Shown here piece by piece: positions 1 to 8,828 of a DNA stretch of 64,000 nt. A program made the translations under genes and the position numbers. The DNA is from an uncultured Clostridia bacterium. GTDB taxonomy: Bacteria; Bacillota; Clostridia; Oscillospirales; Acutalibacteraceae. The stretch lies in NCBI GenBank assembly GCA_947624285.1, contig CANQJS010000002.1:123679-187678 (forward strand), in the 5' to 3' direction. How positions within the stretch are numbered: the stretch's first letter is position 1; the number at the start of each line of letters is the position of its first letter. The notes beneath the pieces were generated by a model. The model was not told where the DNA came from, ran no database searches, and saw only the letters and a list, made by a program, of their open reading frames with translations.

Positions 1-1632
1 GATCTTGTTGCCTTCCTGAACGGCGGGCGGAGTATCGGTATCGGTTGAGTTATTATCGTCTGCGAAATAATCGTCCATATCAACATCGTTTCCTATAACG
101 CCCTTGTCCTGAAGCGCGGAGATGTAATTCTGCACCGCCGCGTTGAGCGCCTTTATATCACTCTTTAAATTATCAACAAGACCCGTGCCGACTATCGTCT
201 TATCGGCAAGATTTACAAGGGCGTAGCCCTTAACGGTGTTGCTGCTGCCGTAAAGGCTCATAAAGTAGGTGGGCTGACCCTCGATATCAAGCAAAATCGG
301 GAAAATAGCCTCGTAGCCGTAGTTCTGAACGGCGTCTCTCGCCGATTCTCTAGCCGCGTTTTCGATAGCGCCGCCCTTTTCGTAATATCTCGTCTCCTTC
401 GTTCTCTTGTTGCAGAGAATAAAGCCGAAGTTTGACGAGTCGGATTCGGAGGAGGTAACGCCGGTGTAAAGCCATACATCGTCGTCCATAGCGATATAGC
501 CGTAACCCGAAGAGGTGAGGTTAACATCGTTTTGGAAAATTATTGAGTTCCAGAAGCCGTTTTTAAGCTTGCCGTAGTAGTTGTATTGCTCAATAATAAG
601 CGCGTCGCCGTAAACAACATCTATCCACTGCAGCTCCTCGTTTGTCTTTACCTCGTCGATGCTGTAATAATTGCTTTCGCCGTTGAGCGCGTCGGTTATG
701 ATAACGCCTTTTACATCTGTTCCGCCGAAGAGACCTATTTTTTTATCGAGCACGGCGGTTATCCAATACGGTCTGTACTCGTCGTTTATCTCGAAATTAG
801 GCGTTCCGAGCAGAGCCGTGGGATACTGGAAGCGGATATGGCGCAGTATCTTTTCGTTGAAAAGCTCTGTGGGGCTGTATTTAATGCCCTCGCCGAATTT
901 GTCAAGGCAGTTTACAACGGTCACCTGCTGTGTAACAAGGTCGATGACCATATACGCGGGCAGACCTTTCTTTGTATTGTTAAACCATTTGAACACATCG
1001 GCGTATTCAAGATAAGCGACTCTGACGGGCGAGCCGTTGAGGTTTATCATCGTGGTGGTGTTTGAAACAACATACTGGCTCTTGTATTCCGAAAGAGAGC
1101 CGAGCTGTTGGTCGGCAAGCGTTACGGCTCTCAGTTGGTCGAGGCGCGGCACGCTGTCATAATTTATAGAATCGAAATCCTCGCTGAAATTGCTGCTCGT
1201 AATGGGCATAAGCTTACTGTAGGATTTGGCGCGGAAAAGAGTGGCGCCGCAGAGCCAGCCTATCAACATTATGAGGATAATAAGCGCGATCAGGATTATG
1301 GGGATGATTGATTTTTTCTTTACATATTCCTTGCGCTCCAATTTTTTGTTGGCTCTGCACACCAGGGAGAATGCCGCCATAAACACGATGATCAGAGTGA
1401 TAATGAAGATATACATCTGGCTGTCCTTAAAATTGAGGGCGGGCAGCATCATATAATAAAGCACGCCGCCGACAACAAGGGTGATAAGGGCGGAAAGCAG
1501 CAGGCGAAGCGGCATTTTGCCGGGTTTTACTACGGCTTGCACCTCATCGCTTTTCGGCCATTTGAATTTTTCCTTGAAGCCTCTGATGACCTCATCGGCG
1601 TCGTAATCCATATTCGGGAATTGTTCGCTCAT
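1..1632 (-). CDS. Large membrane-anchored protein, unknown function (3' end off the window)
   Basis: The minus-strand frame opens with ATG at 1632 behind a good AAGGAG site and stays open for 544 codons to the left edge, so the C-terminus is missing. I do not recognise the family. The first 40 or so residues are polar and acidic, followed by three hydrophobic segments at about residues 42-65, 73-93 and 108-130, and then a polar region of more than 400 residues that is probably extracytoplasmic. That region is rich in Tyr, Asn and Asp and ends, as far as visible, in an acidic low-complexity stretch with Asp/Asn/Thr repeats. No catalytic motif was recognised. It has its own promoter (1665-1693) divergent from the zinc-ribbon protein gene. 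The reading frame is certain; the function is unknown. Confidence 0.85.
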   Translation of the reverse strand, partial: MSEQFPNMDYDADEVIRGFKEKFKWPKSDEVQAVVKPGKMPLRLLLSALITLVVGGVLYYMMLPALNFKDSQMYIFIITLIIVFMAAFSLVCRANKKLERKEYVKKKSIIPIILIALIILIMLIGWLCGATLFRAKSYSKLMPITSSNFSEDFDSINYDSVPRLDQLRAVTLADQQLGSLSEYKSQYVVSNTTTMINLNGSPVRVAYLEYADVFKWFNNTKKGLPAYMVIDLVTQQVTVVNCLDKFGEGIKYSPTELFNEKILRHIRFQYPTALLGTPNFEINDEYRPYWITAVLDKKIGLFGGTDVKGVIITDALNGESNYYSIDEVKTNEELQWIDVVYGDALIIEQYNYYGKLKNGFWNSIIFQNDVNLTSSGYGYIAMDDDVWLYTGVTSSESDSSNFGFILCNKRTKETRYYEKGGAIENAARESARDAVQNYGYEAIFPILLDIEGQPTYFMSLYGSSNTVKGYALVNLADKTIVGTGLVDNLKSDIKALNAAVQNYISALQDKGVIGNDVDMDDYFADDNNSTDTDTPPAVQEGNKI

Positions 1633-1664
1633 TTTTTTACTCCTTATTTTTTAATTATAGATAT

Positions 1665-1693
1665 ATATTACCATATTTTATTCGCATTATCAA
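1665..1693 (-). promoter_or_regulatory. Sigma-A promoter for the left-edge membrane protein
   Basis: On the minus strand TTGATA (1693-1688) and TAATAT (1670-1665) are separated by 17 bp, placing the transcript start about 25 bases before the ATG at 1632. Confidence 0.6.
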
Positions 1694-1743
1694 CATAGAA
1701 AATTTAATCGTTTTTCTCTCTGATAAACCGCAACAGATTTTTA

Positions 1744-1772
1744 TTGTTATTTTATATCAAATATGTTACAAT
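1744..1772 (+). promoter_or_regulatory. Sigma-A promoter for the zinc-ribbon protein operon
   Basis: TTGTTA (1744-1749) and TACAAT (1767-1772) with a 17 bp spacer lie about 60 bases upstream of the ATG at 1834. Confidence 0.5.
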
Positions 1773-1833
1773 TAGCATAGCGCGGCGTGTTACGCACGGT
1801 GTTTCCGATGCCGCCAAAACGGGAGGAAATTAT

Positions 1834-2529
1834 ATGAGATGCAAAAATTGCGGATTTGAAAACGAGGACGAAAGATACATATGCCAAAACTGCGGCGCTC
1901 CCCTTTATGACGAAGAGGAGGAGCTCGCTCAGGAAGATGAGCTTGAAAGCCCGAACGGAAAAGAAAAGCTCGATAAAGACGATAAGGACAGCACCAAGAA
2001 AAGCATTATAATAATCGTTGTGCTTGCGGTTGTGCTTGTGGCAATGATAACGGGGCTTATCATCGCCCTCGCGAGCGGCTCGGGAAGCGAGAAGCCCGAA
2101 TCAAAGCCCTCCGAGGCGCAGACTGCCGACGAGCCGTCTTTAAAGCCTTCGACATCAAGCACTACGGAAAAGCCGACGACCACGACGACGACCGAGCCTT
2201 CAACAGAGCCTTCAACAGAGCCCTCCACCGAGGAAGAGACTCAAAGCGCCGCCCAATTTATCGTTGCCGTTGATATTGACGGAAACGGCACGGTTACGGG
2301 CGACGGAACATATGAGCAGGGCAAGAAAGCGACGCTTACGGCAACGCCGGATGCGGGCGCGCAGTTTGTGGGCTGGTACGATAACGCCACGGGCGAGCTT
2401 GTGGCGTCAGGAAATAAATACACGGTCACGGTGCTGAAAAATCAAAGCCTGACCGCGAGATTCAGACCGCTTGTTCTGGAGGAGCCCTCCGACGGCGGCA
2501 ATACGGAGGCGGGTAACGGTGCTCAGTAA
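1834..2529 (+). CDS. Zinc-ribbon, single-pass membrane protein with an InlB-type B-repeat
   Basis: Start ATG at 1834 is chosen because GGGAGG lies just upstream; the frame is open further 5' but without a site. The 231-residue product begins with a zinc ribbon (CxxC ... CxxC, about residues 3-18), continues with an acidic linker, one transmembrane helix at about 52-72, and a Ser/Thr/Pro/Glu linker with TTT and PST repeats at about 85-135. It ends in a roughly 70-residue domain with the GWY and LTARF signatures of divergent InlB B-repeats (Listeria-Bacteroides repeat). The topology implies a cytoplasmic zinc ribbon and an external repeat domain, so a sensor or surface protein is possible (inference). 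The next gene overlaps its stop codon by 11 bases, suggesting translational coupling. Confidence 0.85.
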   Translation: MRCKNCGFENEDERYICQNCGAPLYDEEEELAQEDELESPNGKEKLDKDDKDSTKKSIIIIVVLAVVLVAMITGLIIALASGSGSEKPESKPSEAQTADEPSLKPSTSSTTEKPTTTTTTEPSTEPSTEPSTEEETQSAAQFIVAVDIDGNGTVTGDGTYEQGKKATLTATPDAGAQFVGWYDNATGELVASGNKYTVTVLKNQSLTARFRPLVLEEPSDGGNTEAGNGAQ

Positions 2530-2971
2530 GGGAAAAGCCGCCGAAAGCTTTTTCAGAAGCGGATATAACTGTTCACAGTCGGTGGCGCTTGCTTTCTGCG
2601 ATGAAATGAAAATGGAGCAGGTCGATGTCGCAAGGCTCACGATAGGCTTTGGCGGCGGCATCGGCAGAATGAGAGAGGTTTGCGGCGCCGTATCGGGTAT
2701 GGCGTTCGTGCTCTCCGCCCTGTACGGCGACGACGAAAAGGGCAGCGTCTATGCGCTTATCCAAAAAGGAGCGGAGAAGTTCAGAAAGGAAAACGGCTCG
2801 ATCGTCTGCCGTGAGCTGCTGGGGCTTGCAAAAGCGCCGAGCAACCCCGCTCCCGAGGCAAGGACCGCGGCTTATTATAAAAAACGCCCCTGCCCCGAGC
2901 TTGTGCGCATGGCGGCGGATATTCTTGAGGAAATAATCGGCGAAAAGCAAATAAATAATTCCGACGAATAA
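2519..2971 (+). CDS. C_GCAxxG_C_C family probable redox protein
   Basis: The 150-residue product shows the pattern that names this family of probable redox-active proteins: an early NCSQ cysteine, a glycine-rich GFGGGIGRMREVCGAVSG stretch, a CRELLG cysteine and a late RPCPELV cysteine. The cysteines may bind metal or form redox disulfides; the family has no established reaction. GTG at 2519 is preferred because GGAGG sits 9 bases upstream and the overlap with the previous stop fits coupling; ATG at 2471 is an alternative that would lie deep inside the previous gene. It is soluble and probably cytoplasmic. Confidence 0.8.
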   Translation: MLSKGKAAESFFRSGYNCSQSVALAFCDEMKMEQVDVARLTIGFGGGIGRMREVCGAVSGMAFVLSALYGDDEKGSVYALIQKGAEKFRKENGSIVCRELLGLAKAPSNPAPEARTAAYYKKRPCPELVRMAADILEEIIGEKQINNSDE

Positions 2972-2978
2972 AAAACTC

Positions 2979-3007
2979 TTGCATTTTTAATATCTATGTG
3001 GTATATT
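2979..3007 (+). promoter_or_regulatory. Promoter of tRNA-Arg
   Basis: TTGCAT (2979-2984), a 17 bp spacer and TATATT (3002-3007) place the transcript start about 23 bases before the mature tRNA end. The -35 begins 8 bases after the preceding stop codon. Confidence 0.75.
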
Positions 3008-3036
3008 TATTGAGCATTGGATATGCGAAAATATCC

Positions 3037-3113
3037 GCGCCGGTAGCTCAGTTGGATAGAGTGTTTGGCTACGAACCAAAAGGTCGGGGGTTCGAATCCC
3101 TTCCGGCGTACCA
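3037..3113 (+). tRNA. tRNA-Arg (anticodon ACG)
   Basis: The cloverleaf is complete: acceptor GCGCCGG (3037-3043) pairs with CCGGCGT (3103-3109, one G-U). The anticodon stem TTTGG/CCAAA closes the loop CTACGAA with ACG at 3071-3073, the T arm has loop TTCGAAT, the discriminator is A, and CCA (3111-3113) is encoded. The ACG wobble A is expected to be deaminated to inosine by TadA, reading CGU, CGC and CGA. A dedicated promoter lies upstream and a terminator downstream. Confidence 0.95.
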
Positions 3114-3115
3114 TG

Positions 3116-3151
3116 CCGCCGCAAGCAGCAGACAGCTTGCGGCGGTATTTT
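3116..3151 (+). terminator. Rho-independent terminator of tRNA-Arg
   Basis: An 11-bp stem, CCGCCGCAAGC (3116-3126) with GCTTGCGGCGG (3135-3145), is followed by TATTTT. Its arms are nearly identical to the terminator after tRNA-Ser at 49187. Confidence 0.85.
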
Positions 3152-3181
3152 GCTTTACGGCAGTTTTTCAGGGGTAAAATT

Positions 3182-4648
3182 ATGGAAACGAAAGATCGTA
3201 TCTTAACAAAAAAATATGCCTTCATCTATGCTGTGGGTATTTTCGGAGTTCAGCTTTTCATAGGTTATATGAACAGCTTTCAGACGGAATTTTACAACAA
3301 AATGTATTCCGCGTTTGACAAAAATATAATCTACGCCTCCGCAGTGATCATTTTTGTCGCCAAGCTGATAAGCTGCCTTGCCGACCCGCTTATCGGCGCG
3401 CTTATAGACAAGAGCGATCTCAAGGGCGGCAAAATGCGCCCGTGGGTGCTGAGGAGCGCGTTTCCCATAGCGATACTTACAACGGTGATATTCATCTACA
3501 TACCGTTTGAAAGCAAAATCGCCCTTTACGCCTACATCACGGTAACAACGGTGCTGTGGAATATTTCGATGAGCTTTGCGGATATTCCGTCGCAGGGGAT
3601 GCTTTCGCTCCTTTCACCGAGCCCCGAGGAGCGCAATGTGGCGGCGAGCTTTTCAAATATAGGAAAATCCATAGCCCTTGCCGTGCCCGGTGTGTTCGTA
3701 ACGATAGTTATGATGGTGCTCGGCGCGATAAAGGGCGAGGGCAATTATGCCGACAGGGAGTATTATCTTGCCACGGCTCTGCTTATTCTTGTTTTGGGCG
3801 GATCGTGTTATCTGCTTATGTATTTCAAAAATACCGAGACCGTGCCGAGCAGTGCTTCCTCCGCCGGCGTTTCCCTTTCCGAAATGGCTAAGGAGCTCAA
3901 GGAAAACAAGATGATATTGATCGTTTTTCTTATAAACATTCTGGGTTTTGCAAGGGGTATAGCAACCATTGTGTGCGCGCAGGCAAACGGAGCGCTTATC
4001 GGAAGAATAAACCTGCTCGGAATGAATATGGACACCACCGCCGACGCGACATGGCTTCCCGGTCTTTTGGGCGGAGCTACGGGGCTTGCGGGCATATGTA
4101 TTGTGCCTTTTATAAATAAAAAATTCGGCGAGAAGAAAACTTATATCGGGCTTTCCGTTGCCACCTTTGTTTTCACAATGGCGTGCTGCGCGTTCTATTG
4201 GCTTATTCCCGCCGATTCACCTCTGAGATACGGCAACTCCGCCCTGTGGATGATCATGATAATGCAGGGAACGACCGCGCTGCTGATGTCCGCCAACACA
4301 TATGTTCCGCTTGTTATGACGGCGGATATAGTCGATTATGTGTTTTGGAAAACCGGCAAGCACAAGGAGGGCGTGAATTTCGCCATACTCTCCATGGCGA
4401 TAAAGCTCAGCAACGCCGTCTGCGTAGTCGCGGGTCTGCTTATAGTCGCCGCGTCCGGCTACACGCAGGTTGTTTATGCAACGGGGCACATACCTGTAAA
4501 AATGCAGAATATCATAATTTTCGCGTATATCGGCATCGCGGGCGTTTCCGCCCTGCTGAGCGCCATACCCATGTTTTTCTACAAAATAGACGAAAAGGTC
4601 AAAAAACAGATGCGCCGAGCCGACGAACGGGATACCGGCGAGATGTGA
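3182..4648 (+). CDS. GPH-family sugar:cation symporter (MelB-like MFS)
   Basis: The 488-residue product has the hydrophobic pattern of a 12-helix major facilitator of the glycoside-pentoside-hexuronide:cation symporter family. Family-like features are the early FYNKMYSAF stretch and the DPLIGALIDKSDLKGGKMRPW cytoplasmic loop pattern, which carries the conserved Asp and Arg of MelB-type carriers. It imports a glycoside or hexuronide with Na+ or H+; the substrate cannot be read from sequence. A galacturonate operon lies a few kilobases away on the other strand, so uronates or oligouronides are an attractive guess. ATG at 3182 has AGGGG upstream; an upstream start would run into tRNA-Arg. No separate promoter is visible between the tRNA terminator and this gene. 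Confidence 0.88.
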   Translation: METKDRILTKKYAFIYAVGIFGVQLFIGYMNSFQTEFYNKMYSAFDKNIIYASAVIIFVAKLISCLADPLIGALIDKSDLKGGKMRPWVLRSAFPIAILTTVIFIYIPFESKIALYAYITVTTVLWNISMSFADIPSQGMLSLLSPSPEERNVAASFSNIGKSIALAVPGVFVTIVMMVLGAIKGEGNYADREYYLATALLILVLGGSCYLLMYFKNTETVPSSASSAGVSLSEMAKELKENKMILIVFLINILGFARGIATIVCAQANGALIGRINLLGMNMDTTADATWLPGLLGGATGLAGICIVPFINKKFGEKKTYIGLSVATFVFTMACCAFYWLIPADSPLRYGNSALWMIMIMQGTTALLMSANTYVPLVMTADIVDYVFWKTGKHKEGVNFAILSMAIKLSNAVCVVAGLLIVAASGYTQVVYATGHIPVKMQNIIIFAYIGIAGVSALLSAIPMFFYKIDEKVKKQMRRADERDTGEM

Positions 4649-4662
4649 ATCAAGTTAAAAAA

Positions 4663-4693
4663 CCCTAAATCTCAAGCGAGATTTAGGGCTTTT
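4663..4693. terminator. Bidirectional terminator between GPH symporter and gdhA
   Basis: Perfect 11-bp stem CCCTAAATCTC (4663-4673) with GAGATTTAGGG (4678-4688) and an AAGC loop. CTTTT follows on the plus strand and a T-run follows on the minus strand, serving both convergent genes. Confidence 0.9.
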
Positions 4694-4742
4694 AATATTT
4701 ATAGAGAATAAAATAATTTAAGCGTCAAGCTCCGGCTCGTTA

Positions 4743-6092
4743 TCAATAGATTCCCTGTGCCATCATGGCTTCGGCAACCTTTTCAAAGCCGGCGATATTC
4801 GCGCCCGCCACAAGATTGTAGCCGAGCCCGTATCTTTCCGCCGCTTTTACGGAATTGTTGTGAATGTTTATCATGGCGGTATGGAGCTTTGCGTCGACCT
4901 CCTCTGCCGACCAAGAAAGGCGCTGACTGTTCTGGCTCATTTCAAGACCCGATACGCATACGCCGCCGGCGTTTACCGCCTTTGACGGTGCAACGATAAC
5001 TCCCGGCGTGCTCATCAAAAAGTCGAGAGCTTCCTCGGTGGTGGGCATATTTGCCACTTCGATGTAGTATTTTGTCTTGTTGGCGACTATCTGCTTTGCC
5101 TCGGCGATGCCTATCTCGTTCTGCGTGGCGCAGGGCATTACAACATCGACCTTAACGCCCCACGGCTTCTTGCCGGGATAAAAAGCAACGGAGAATTTAT
5201 CGGCATAATCCTTGCAAAGATCCCTGCCGGAGGCTCTCATTTCAAGCATATAATTGAGTTTTTCCTCGGTAATAATGCCGTCCGGGTCGTAAACATATCC
5301 GTCGGGGCCCGATAAGGTGACGGGAATGCCGCCCAGCTCCGCTATCTTCTTGCACGCGCCCCACGCAACATTGCCGAAGCCCGATATCGCAAAGGTCTTG
5401 CCCTTTATACTGTCGTTTTCGTGCTTGAAAACCTCGCAGGTATAATATATCGCGCCGTATCCCGTTGCCTCGGGCCTTATGAGAGAGCCGCCGTAGGATA
5501 TTCCCTTGCCCGTGATAACGCCGTTTTCAAAAGCGTCCGATATTCTCTTATACTGCCCGAAGAGAAAGCCTATCTCCCTCGCGCCTACGCCGATGTCCCC
5601 CGCGGGAACATCAACATTAGGACCTATATGGCGGTAAAGCTCCGTCATAAAAGACTGGCAAAAGCGCATGATCTCGCCCTTGCTTTTGCCCCTCGGGTCA
5701 AAATCCGAGCCGCCCTTGGCTCCGCCCATCGGAAGCCCCGTAAGCGAGTTTTTGAAGGTCTGCTCAAAGCCGAGGAAATACATGATCGACGAATTAACGC
5801 TCGGGTGAAATCTCAGCCCGCCCTTGTATGGACCGATGCTCGAATTGAACTGCACGCGGTAGCCTCGGTTTATCTGCGTTTTGCCGGCGTCGTCCACCCA
5901 CGCCACGCGGAAGGTAATAAGCCTGTCCGGCTCCGCCATTCGCGTGAGCAAGTCGTCCTCAACATATTCCGGGTGCTGCTCGATAACCTTCTCCAGCGAA
6001 CGGAAAACCTCTTTGACGCACTGGATATACTCGGGTTTGGCGCTGTCTCTTTTCTCAACCGTTTTAATAACTCTTTCAATGTACTCGTTCAT
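4743..6092 (-). CDS. gdhA: Glutamate dehydrogenase, hexameric NADP type
   Basis: Glutamate dehydrogenase interconverts 2-oxoglutarate plus ammonium and glutamate in the cytoplasm. The 449-residue product has the length of the bacterial hexameric family and its signatures: the substrate-binding KGGLRFHPSVN and MGGAKGGSDFDPRGKS stretches with the catalytic lysine, the PAGDIGVGAREIGFLFGQYK motif, and a Rossmann dinucleotide site (ISGFGNVAWG). The start has AGGGGG 8 bases upstream. It provides the low-affinity ammonium route, complementary to glnA and the split glutamate synthase at 37-47 kb. It ends against the shared terminator at 4663-4693, and the beta-mannosidase stop lies 58 bases upstream on the same strand, so read-through is possible. 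NADP preference is inferred from family resemblance. Confidence 0.95.
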   Translation of the reverse strand: MNEYIERVIKTVEKRDSAKPEYIQCVKEVFRSLEKVIEQHPEYVEDDLLTRMAEPDRLITFRVAWVDDAGKTQINRGYRVQFNSSIGPYKGGLRFHPSVNSSIMYFLGFEQTFKNSLTGLPMGGAKGGSDFDPRGKSKGEIMRFCQSFMTELYRHIGPNVDVPAGDIGVGAREIGFLFGQYKRISDAFENGVITGKGISYGGSLIRPEATGYGAIYYTCEVFKHENDSIKGKTFAISGFGNVAWGACKKIAELGGIPVTLSGPDGYVYDPDGIITEEKLNYMLEMRASGRDLCKDYADKFSVAFYPGKKPWGVKVDVVMPCATQNEIGIAEAKQIVANKTKYYIEVANMPTTEEALDFLMSTPGVIVAPSKAVNAGGVCVSGLEMSQNSQRLSWSAEEVDAKLHTAMINIHNNSVKAAERYGLGYNLVAGANIAGFEKVAEAMMAQGIY

Positions 6093-6150
6093 AAAAATTC
6101 CCCCTTAAATAAAATGCAATAATATATTGTGTATTTTCCGTTATTGCCGA

Positions 6151-8742
6151 TCAAAAAACGCCCTCGTTTTTGCCGAGGCTCTCAATTCCGTTCGTATCTA
6201 TGTTTTTAGGAACATTTTTGTTATAGATATATCCGCCGAGATTTACGGGCGTAAGCAAGATACGCAGGCGCGTGAGAAAATCGGAAAGGCGTGAGCCTTT
6301 CGGCTCGATGTCGCTTACACATCGAACGGTAAGGCCCGATATGTATTTTTCCAAATCCGTGCCGTCGGGCAGTTTTTGTGTTATGCAAACCTCTCTTTGC
6401 GGCAAAAGGTCAAAATAATTGTCGCTGAACGGCAGGGAGTTTTCCTCCGACTCCACGCGGACAAGGCGCATAAACGCATTGCTTTTTAAAAAGATATGGG
6501 CGGTGTTTACCTTTATTTCCGCGTGAAGCGAGCATTTTGCCTTTGGCAGGTGAAGAGCTTTTTCCGCTTTCGGCAGATAAGTTTTCGCGTTCACGACCTC
6601 GCCGTCTTTTAAGAGCCTCGCCTCAAGCACATATTCCTTTGGCTTTATATCGGCTCTTGCTATTGCGCAAATTTCCCGCGATGAGAGTGCTTCGGCTGTC
6701 AGCGTCTTGCGCCGCTTTATGTATTCCGTGCCGTCAAAGCCGTAAACGCCGTATTCAAGCTCATATTCGCCGCCTTGCACAGTGTCGTTAATGACAAATA
6801 TTTTTATGCTCCGCTTATCATCCTGCACCGAAACGGCAACAGGGGCGTTGAAATGGCGGGAGGTGTATTGAAGCGCCTTGTAATTTCCGTAATAGTCCAT
6901 TCCCGCCCAGCTGCACACGGGCCAGCAGTCGTTCATCTGCCAATACATAGCGCCGTTGCATCTGCCTGTGTATCTGCGCCAGTGCTCCGTTGCGTCCTTG
7001 ATACATTCCTGTTGGCAGATTTGCGAAAGATAGATATAATCCTCAAAATTTTTCGGCAGCCTGAATCGGGAAGCGATGTAGTAGATCATCTTCATATTTC
7101 CGCTCAGGCATTTCTGATGTGATAAAAACACCTTTGAGGTGAGCGAATAGTCCTTCGGCTCGGCGAATTTTCTTATCGTTTTTATGCTCGGCAGGCTCTC
7201 AAAGCCGAATTCGCTGCAAAATCTTGTGAGCCGCTTTCTGTAGTAGGTCATAGGCTGAAGCCCGTGCCAAACCGCCCAAAGATGAGTGTCGCCCACATTG
7301 TCCCTGTCCTGCCCTTTCATATGGCCTATGCCGCATGGCGAGCCCGGAATATAGGGCGTCACGCCGTCAAACCGCCTGAGGTGCTCGGGCAGAATACCGT
7401 AAAAGAATTTTTCGGTCCAGTCGATATATTTTTTGCTGAGCATCCAGCCCATACTCATTGCCTCTATCTCGTTGTTGCCGCTCCATAGGGCAAGGCAGGC
7501 GTGATGGCGCAGCCGCTTTACATTGTATTCAACCTCGCGCTTGACATTTTCCGTAAACGCCTCGTCGAAAAACGGGTACGCCTGGCAGGCGAACTGAAAA
7601 TCCTGCCACAAAAGAATGCCGTACCTGTCGCACATATCGTACATAAGGTCGCTTTCGTAGTATCCGCCGCCCCATATTCTAAGCATATTCATATTGGAAA
7701 ACAACGCCGCCTTAAGGTCGTATTCAAGCCTTTCGGGGGTGTATCTGTTTATGAAGCTGTCGGCGGGTATCCAGTTTGCGCCCTTTATGAACAGCGGTAT
7801 TCCGTTTAGGATAAAGCGGAAATTAAAGCCCCACTTATCCTTGCTCCTGTCAAGCTCCAAGGTCCTCAGACCGATTTTTTTGACCGTTTTGTCAAGCGTT
7901 TTTCCGCCGCCGTCAAGCAAAGAGAGTGAGACCGTGTAGAGCGGCTGTTCATCAACGGGGTTGAGCTCATGAGTCCACCAGAGCCGTGGATTTTCTATTT
8001 CTGTTTGATGAGAGATCTTTTCCGAAACGCCGCCCGTAAAATGTGCGATTTGTGCTCCGTCGGGGTCAAATACTGTAAGCAGATATGAGTCATACGCGCC
8101 ACCGAGCATACGCACCGCCGCGTTTATTTCAAGGCTCACCTTTTCTTCACTGTGGGTCTGTGCAACAAGAAAATCATCAATTGCCGCGCCGTTTTGAGCA
8201 AGTATTCCTATATCGCCGCTTATTCCGCTCGGTGGAAGAACGGGACCCCAGTCCCAACCGAAATGGCTTTGCGGCTTGCGTATGTGGGGAATGCCGTTTT
8301 GCCCGTTGCTGTTGGGCGGGCATTTTTCCGCCGCGTATTTCTTCTCAACATAGCGAACGGGGGAGAAAAACAGCACTCTTATGTCGTTTTCGCCGGCGCG
8401 CACATGCTCTTTTATATCCCATTCGTAACGCCTGTGGCAGTTTTCGGCGCGCCCCAGCAGCTTTCCGTTTATGAATATGTCGCAGACGGTATCGAGCATA
8501 TCGCAGGAAAGCACGAGCCTGTCCGCCTCAAGAAGCTCCTCCGTCAGCGTAAAGCTTTTGCGGTATTCCCAATCCTCAAGCGACACCCAATAGGCGTCCT
8601 TTTCGTTGAGACCGACAAACGGGTCCTTCAGCTTCCCCTGCCTCATAAGGTCAAGATAATTGCAGCCCGGCACTTGAGCCTGCATCCATTCGCCCTTGCC
8701 GTTTTGACGAAATTGCCATTCGCCGTTTAGTGACAGCATCAT
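6151..8742 (-). CDS. Beta-mannosidase, glycoside hydrolase family 2
   Basis: The 863-residue protein hydrolyses terminal beta-mannosyl residues by a retaining mechanism. It has the GH2 layout: N-terminal jelly-roll sugar-binding domain (1-180, with the FGWDWGP motif typical of beta-mannosidases), an immunoglobulin-like domain, the TIM barrel (about 320-600) and C-terminal beta domains. The acid/base is E425 in GNNE and the nucleophile is E511 in CSEFGF. There is no signal peptide, so it acts on imported manno-oligosaccharides or N-glycan fragments in the cytoplasm. A strong GGAGGGA site precedes two adjacent ATGs. It has its own promoter whose -35 lies inside the uxaA terminator. Activity on other beta-glycosides is possible but the FGWDWGP context favours mannoside. 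Confidence 0.92.
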   Translation of the reverse strand: MMLSLNGEWQFRQNGKGEWMQAQVPGCNYLDLMRQGKLKDPFVGLNEKDAYWVSLEDWEYRKSFTLTEELLEADRLVLSCDMLDTVCDIFINGKLLGRAENCHRRYEWDIKEHVRAGENDIRVLFFSPVRYVEKKYAAEKCPPNSNGQNGIPHIRKPQSHFGWDWGPVLPPSGISGDIGILAQNGAAIDDFLVAQTHSEEKVSLEINAAVRMLGGAYDSYLLTVFDPDGAQIAHFTGGVSEKISHQTEIENPRLWWTHELNPVDEQPLYTVSLSLLDGGGKTLDKTVKKIGLRTLELDRSKDKWGFNFRFILNGIPLFIKGANWIPADSFINRYTPERLEYDLKAALFSNMNMLRIWGGGYYESDLMYDMCDRYGILLWQDFQFACQAYPFFDEAFTENVKREVEYNVKRLRHHACLALWSGNNEIEAMSMGWMLSKKYIDWTEKFFYGILPEHLRRFDGVTPYIPGSPCGIGHMKGQDRDNVGDTHLWAVWHGLQPMTYYRKRLTRFCSEFGFESLPSIKTIRKFAEPKDYSLTSKVFLSHQKCLSGNMKMIYYIASRFRLPKNFEDYIYLSQICQQECIKDATEHWRRYTGRCNGAMYWQMNDCWPVCSWAGMDYYGNYKALQYTSRHFNAPVAVSVQDDKRSIKIFVINDTVQGGEYELEYGVYGFDGTEYIKRRKTLTAEALSSREICAIARADIKPKEYVLEARLLKDGEVVNAKTYLPKAEKALHLPKAKCSLHAEIKVNTAHIFLKSNAFMRLVRVESEENSLPFSDNYFDLLPQREVCITQKLPDGTDLEKYISGLTVRCVSDIEPKGSRLSDFLTRLRILLTPVNLGGYIYNKNVPKNIDTNGIESLGKNEGVF

Positions 8743-8768
8743 AAAATCCCTCCCTCAGCTATACTTTT

Positions 8769-8797
8769 ATTATAATAAAAAAATCCGCCCTGTGCAA
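8769..8797 (-). promoter_or_regulatory. Promoter of beta-mannosidase, embedded in the uxaA terminator
   Basis: On the minus strand TTGCAC (8797-8792), a 17 bp spacer and TATAAT (8774-8769). The -35 lies in the loop of the uxaA terminator and the spacer spans its 3' arm and T-run. Confidence 0.7.
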
Positions 8798-8818
8798 CTG
8801 CGGTTTGCAAAAGGGCGG
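8776..8818 (-). terminator. Rho-independent terminator of the galacturonate operon
   Basis: On the minus strand the stem CCGCCCT/AGGGCGG (8818-8812 and 8791-8785) encloses a 20-base loop and is followed by A then seven T residues. Confidence 0.8.
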
Positions 8819-8828
8819 CAAAACGGTA

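Noticed and set aside
3065..3181. N-terminal extension of the GPH symporter
   Set aside because: It would translate through tRNA-Arg and its terminator; ATG at 3182 has a ribosome binding site and the family's normal N-terminus.
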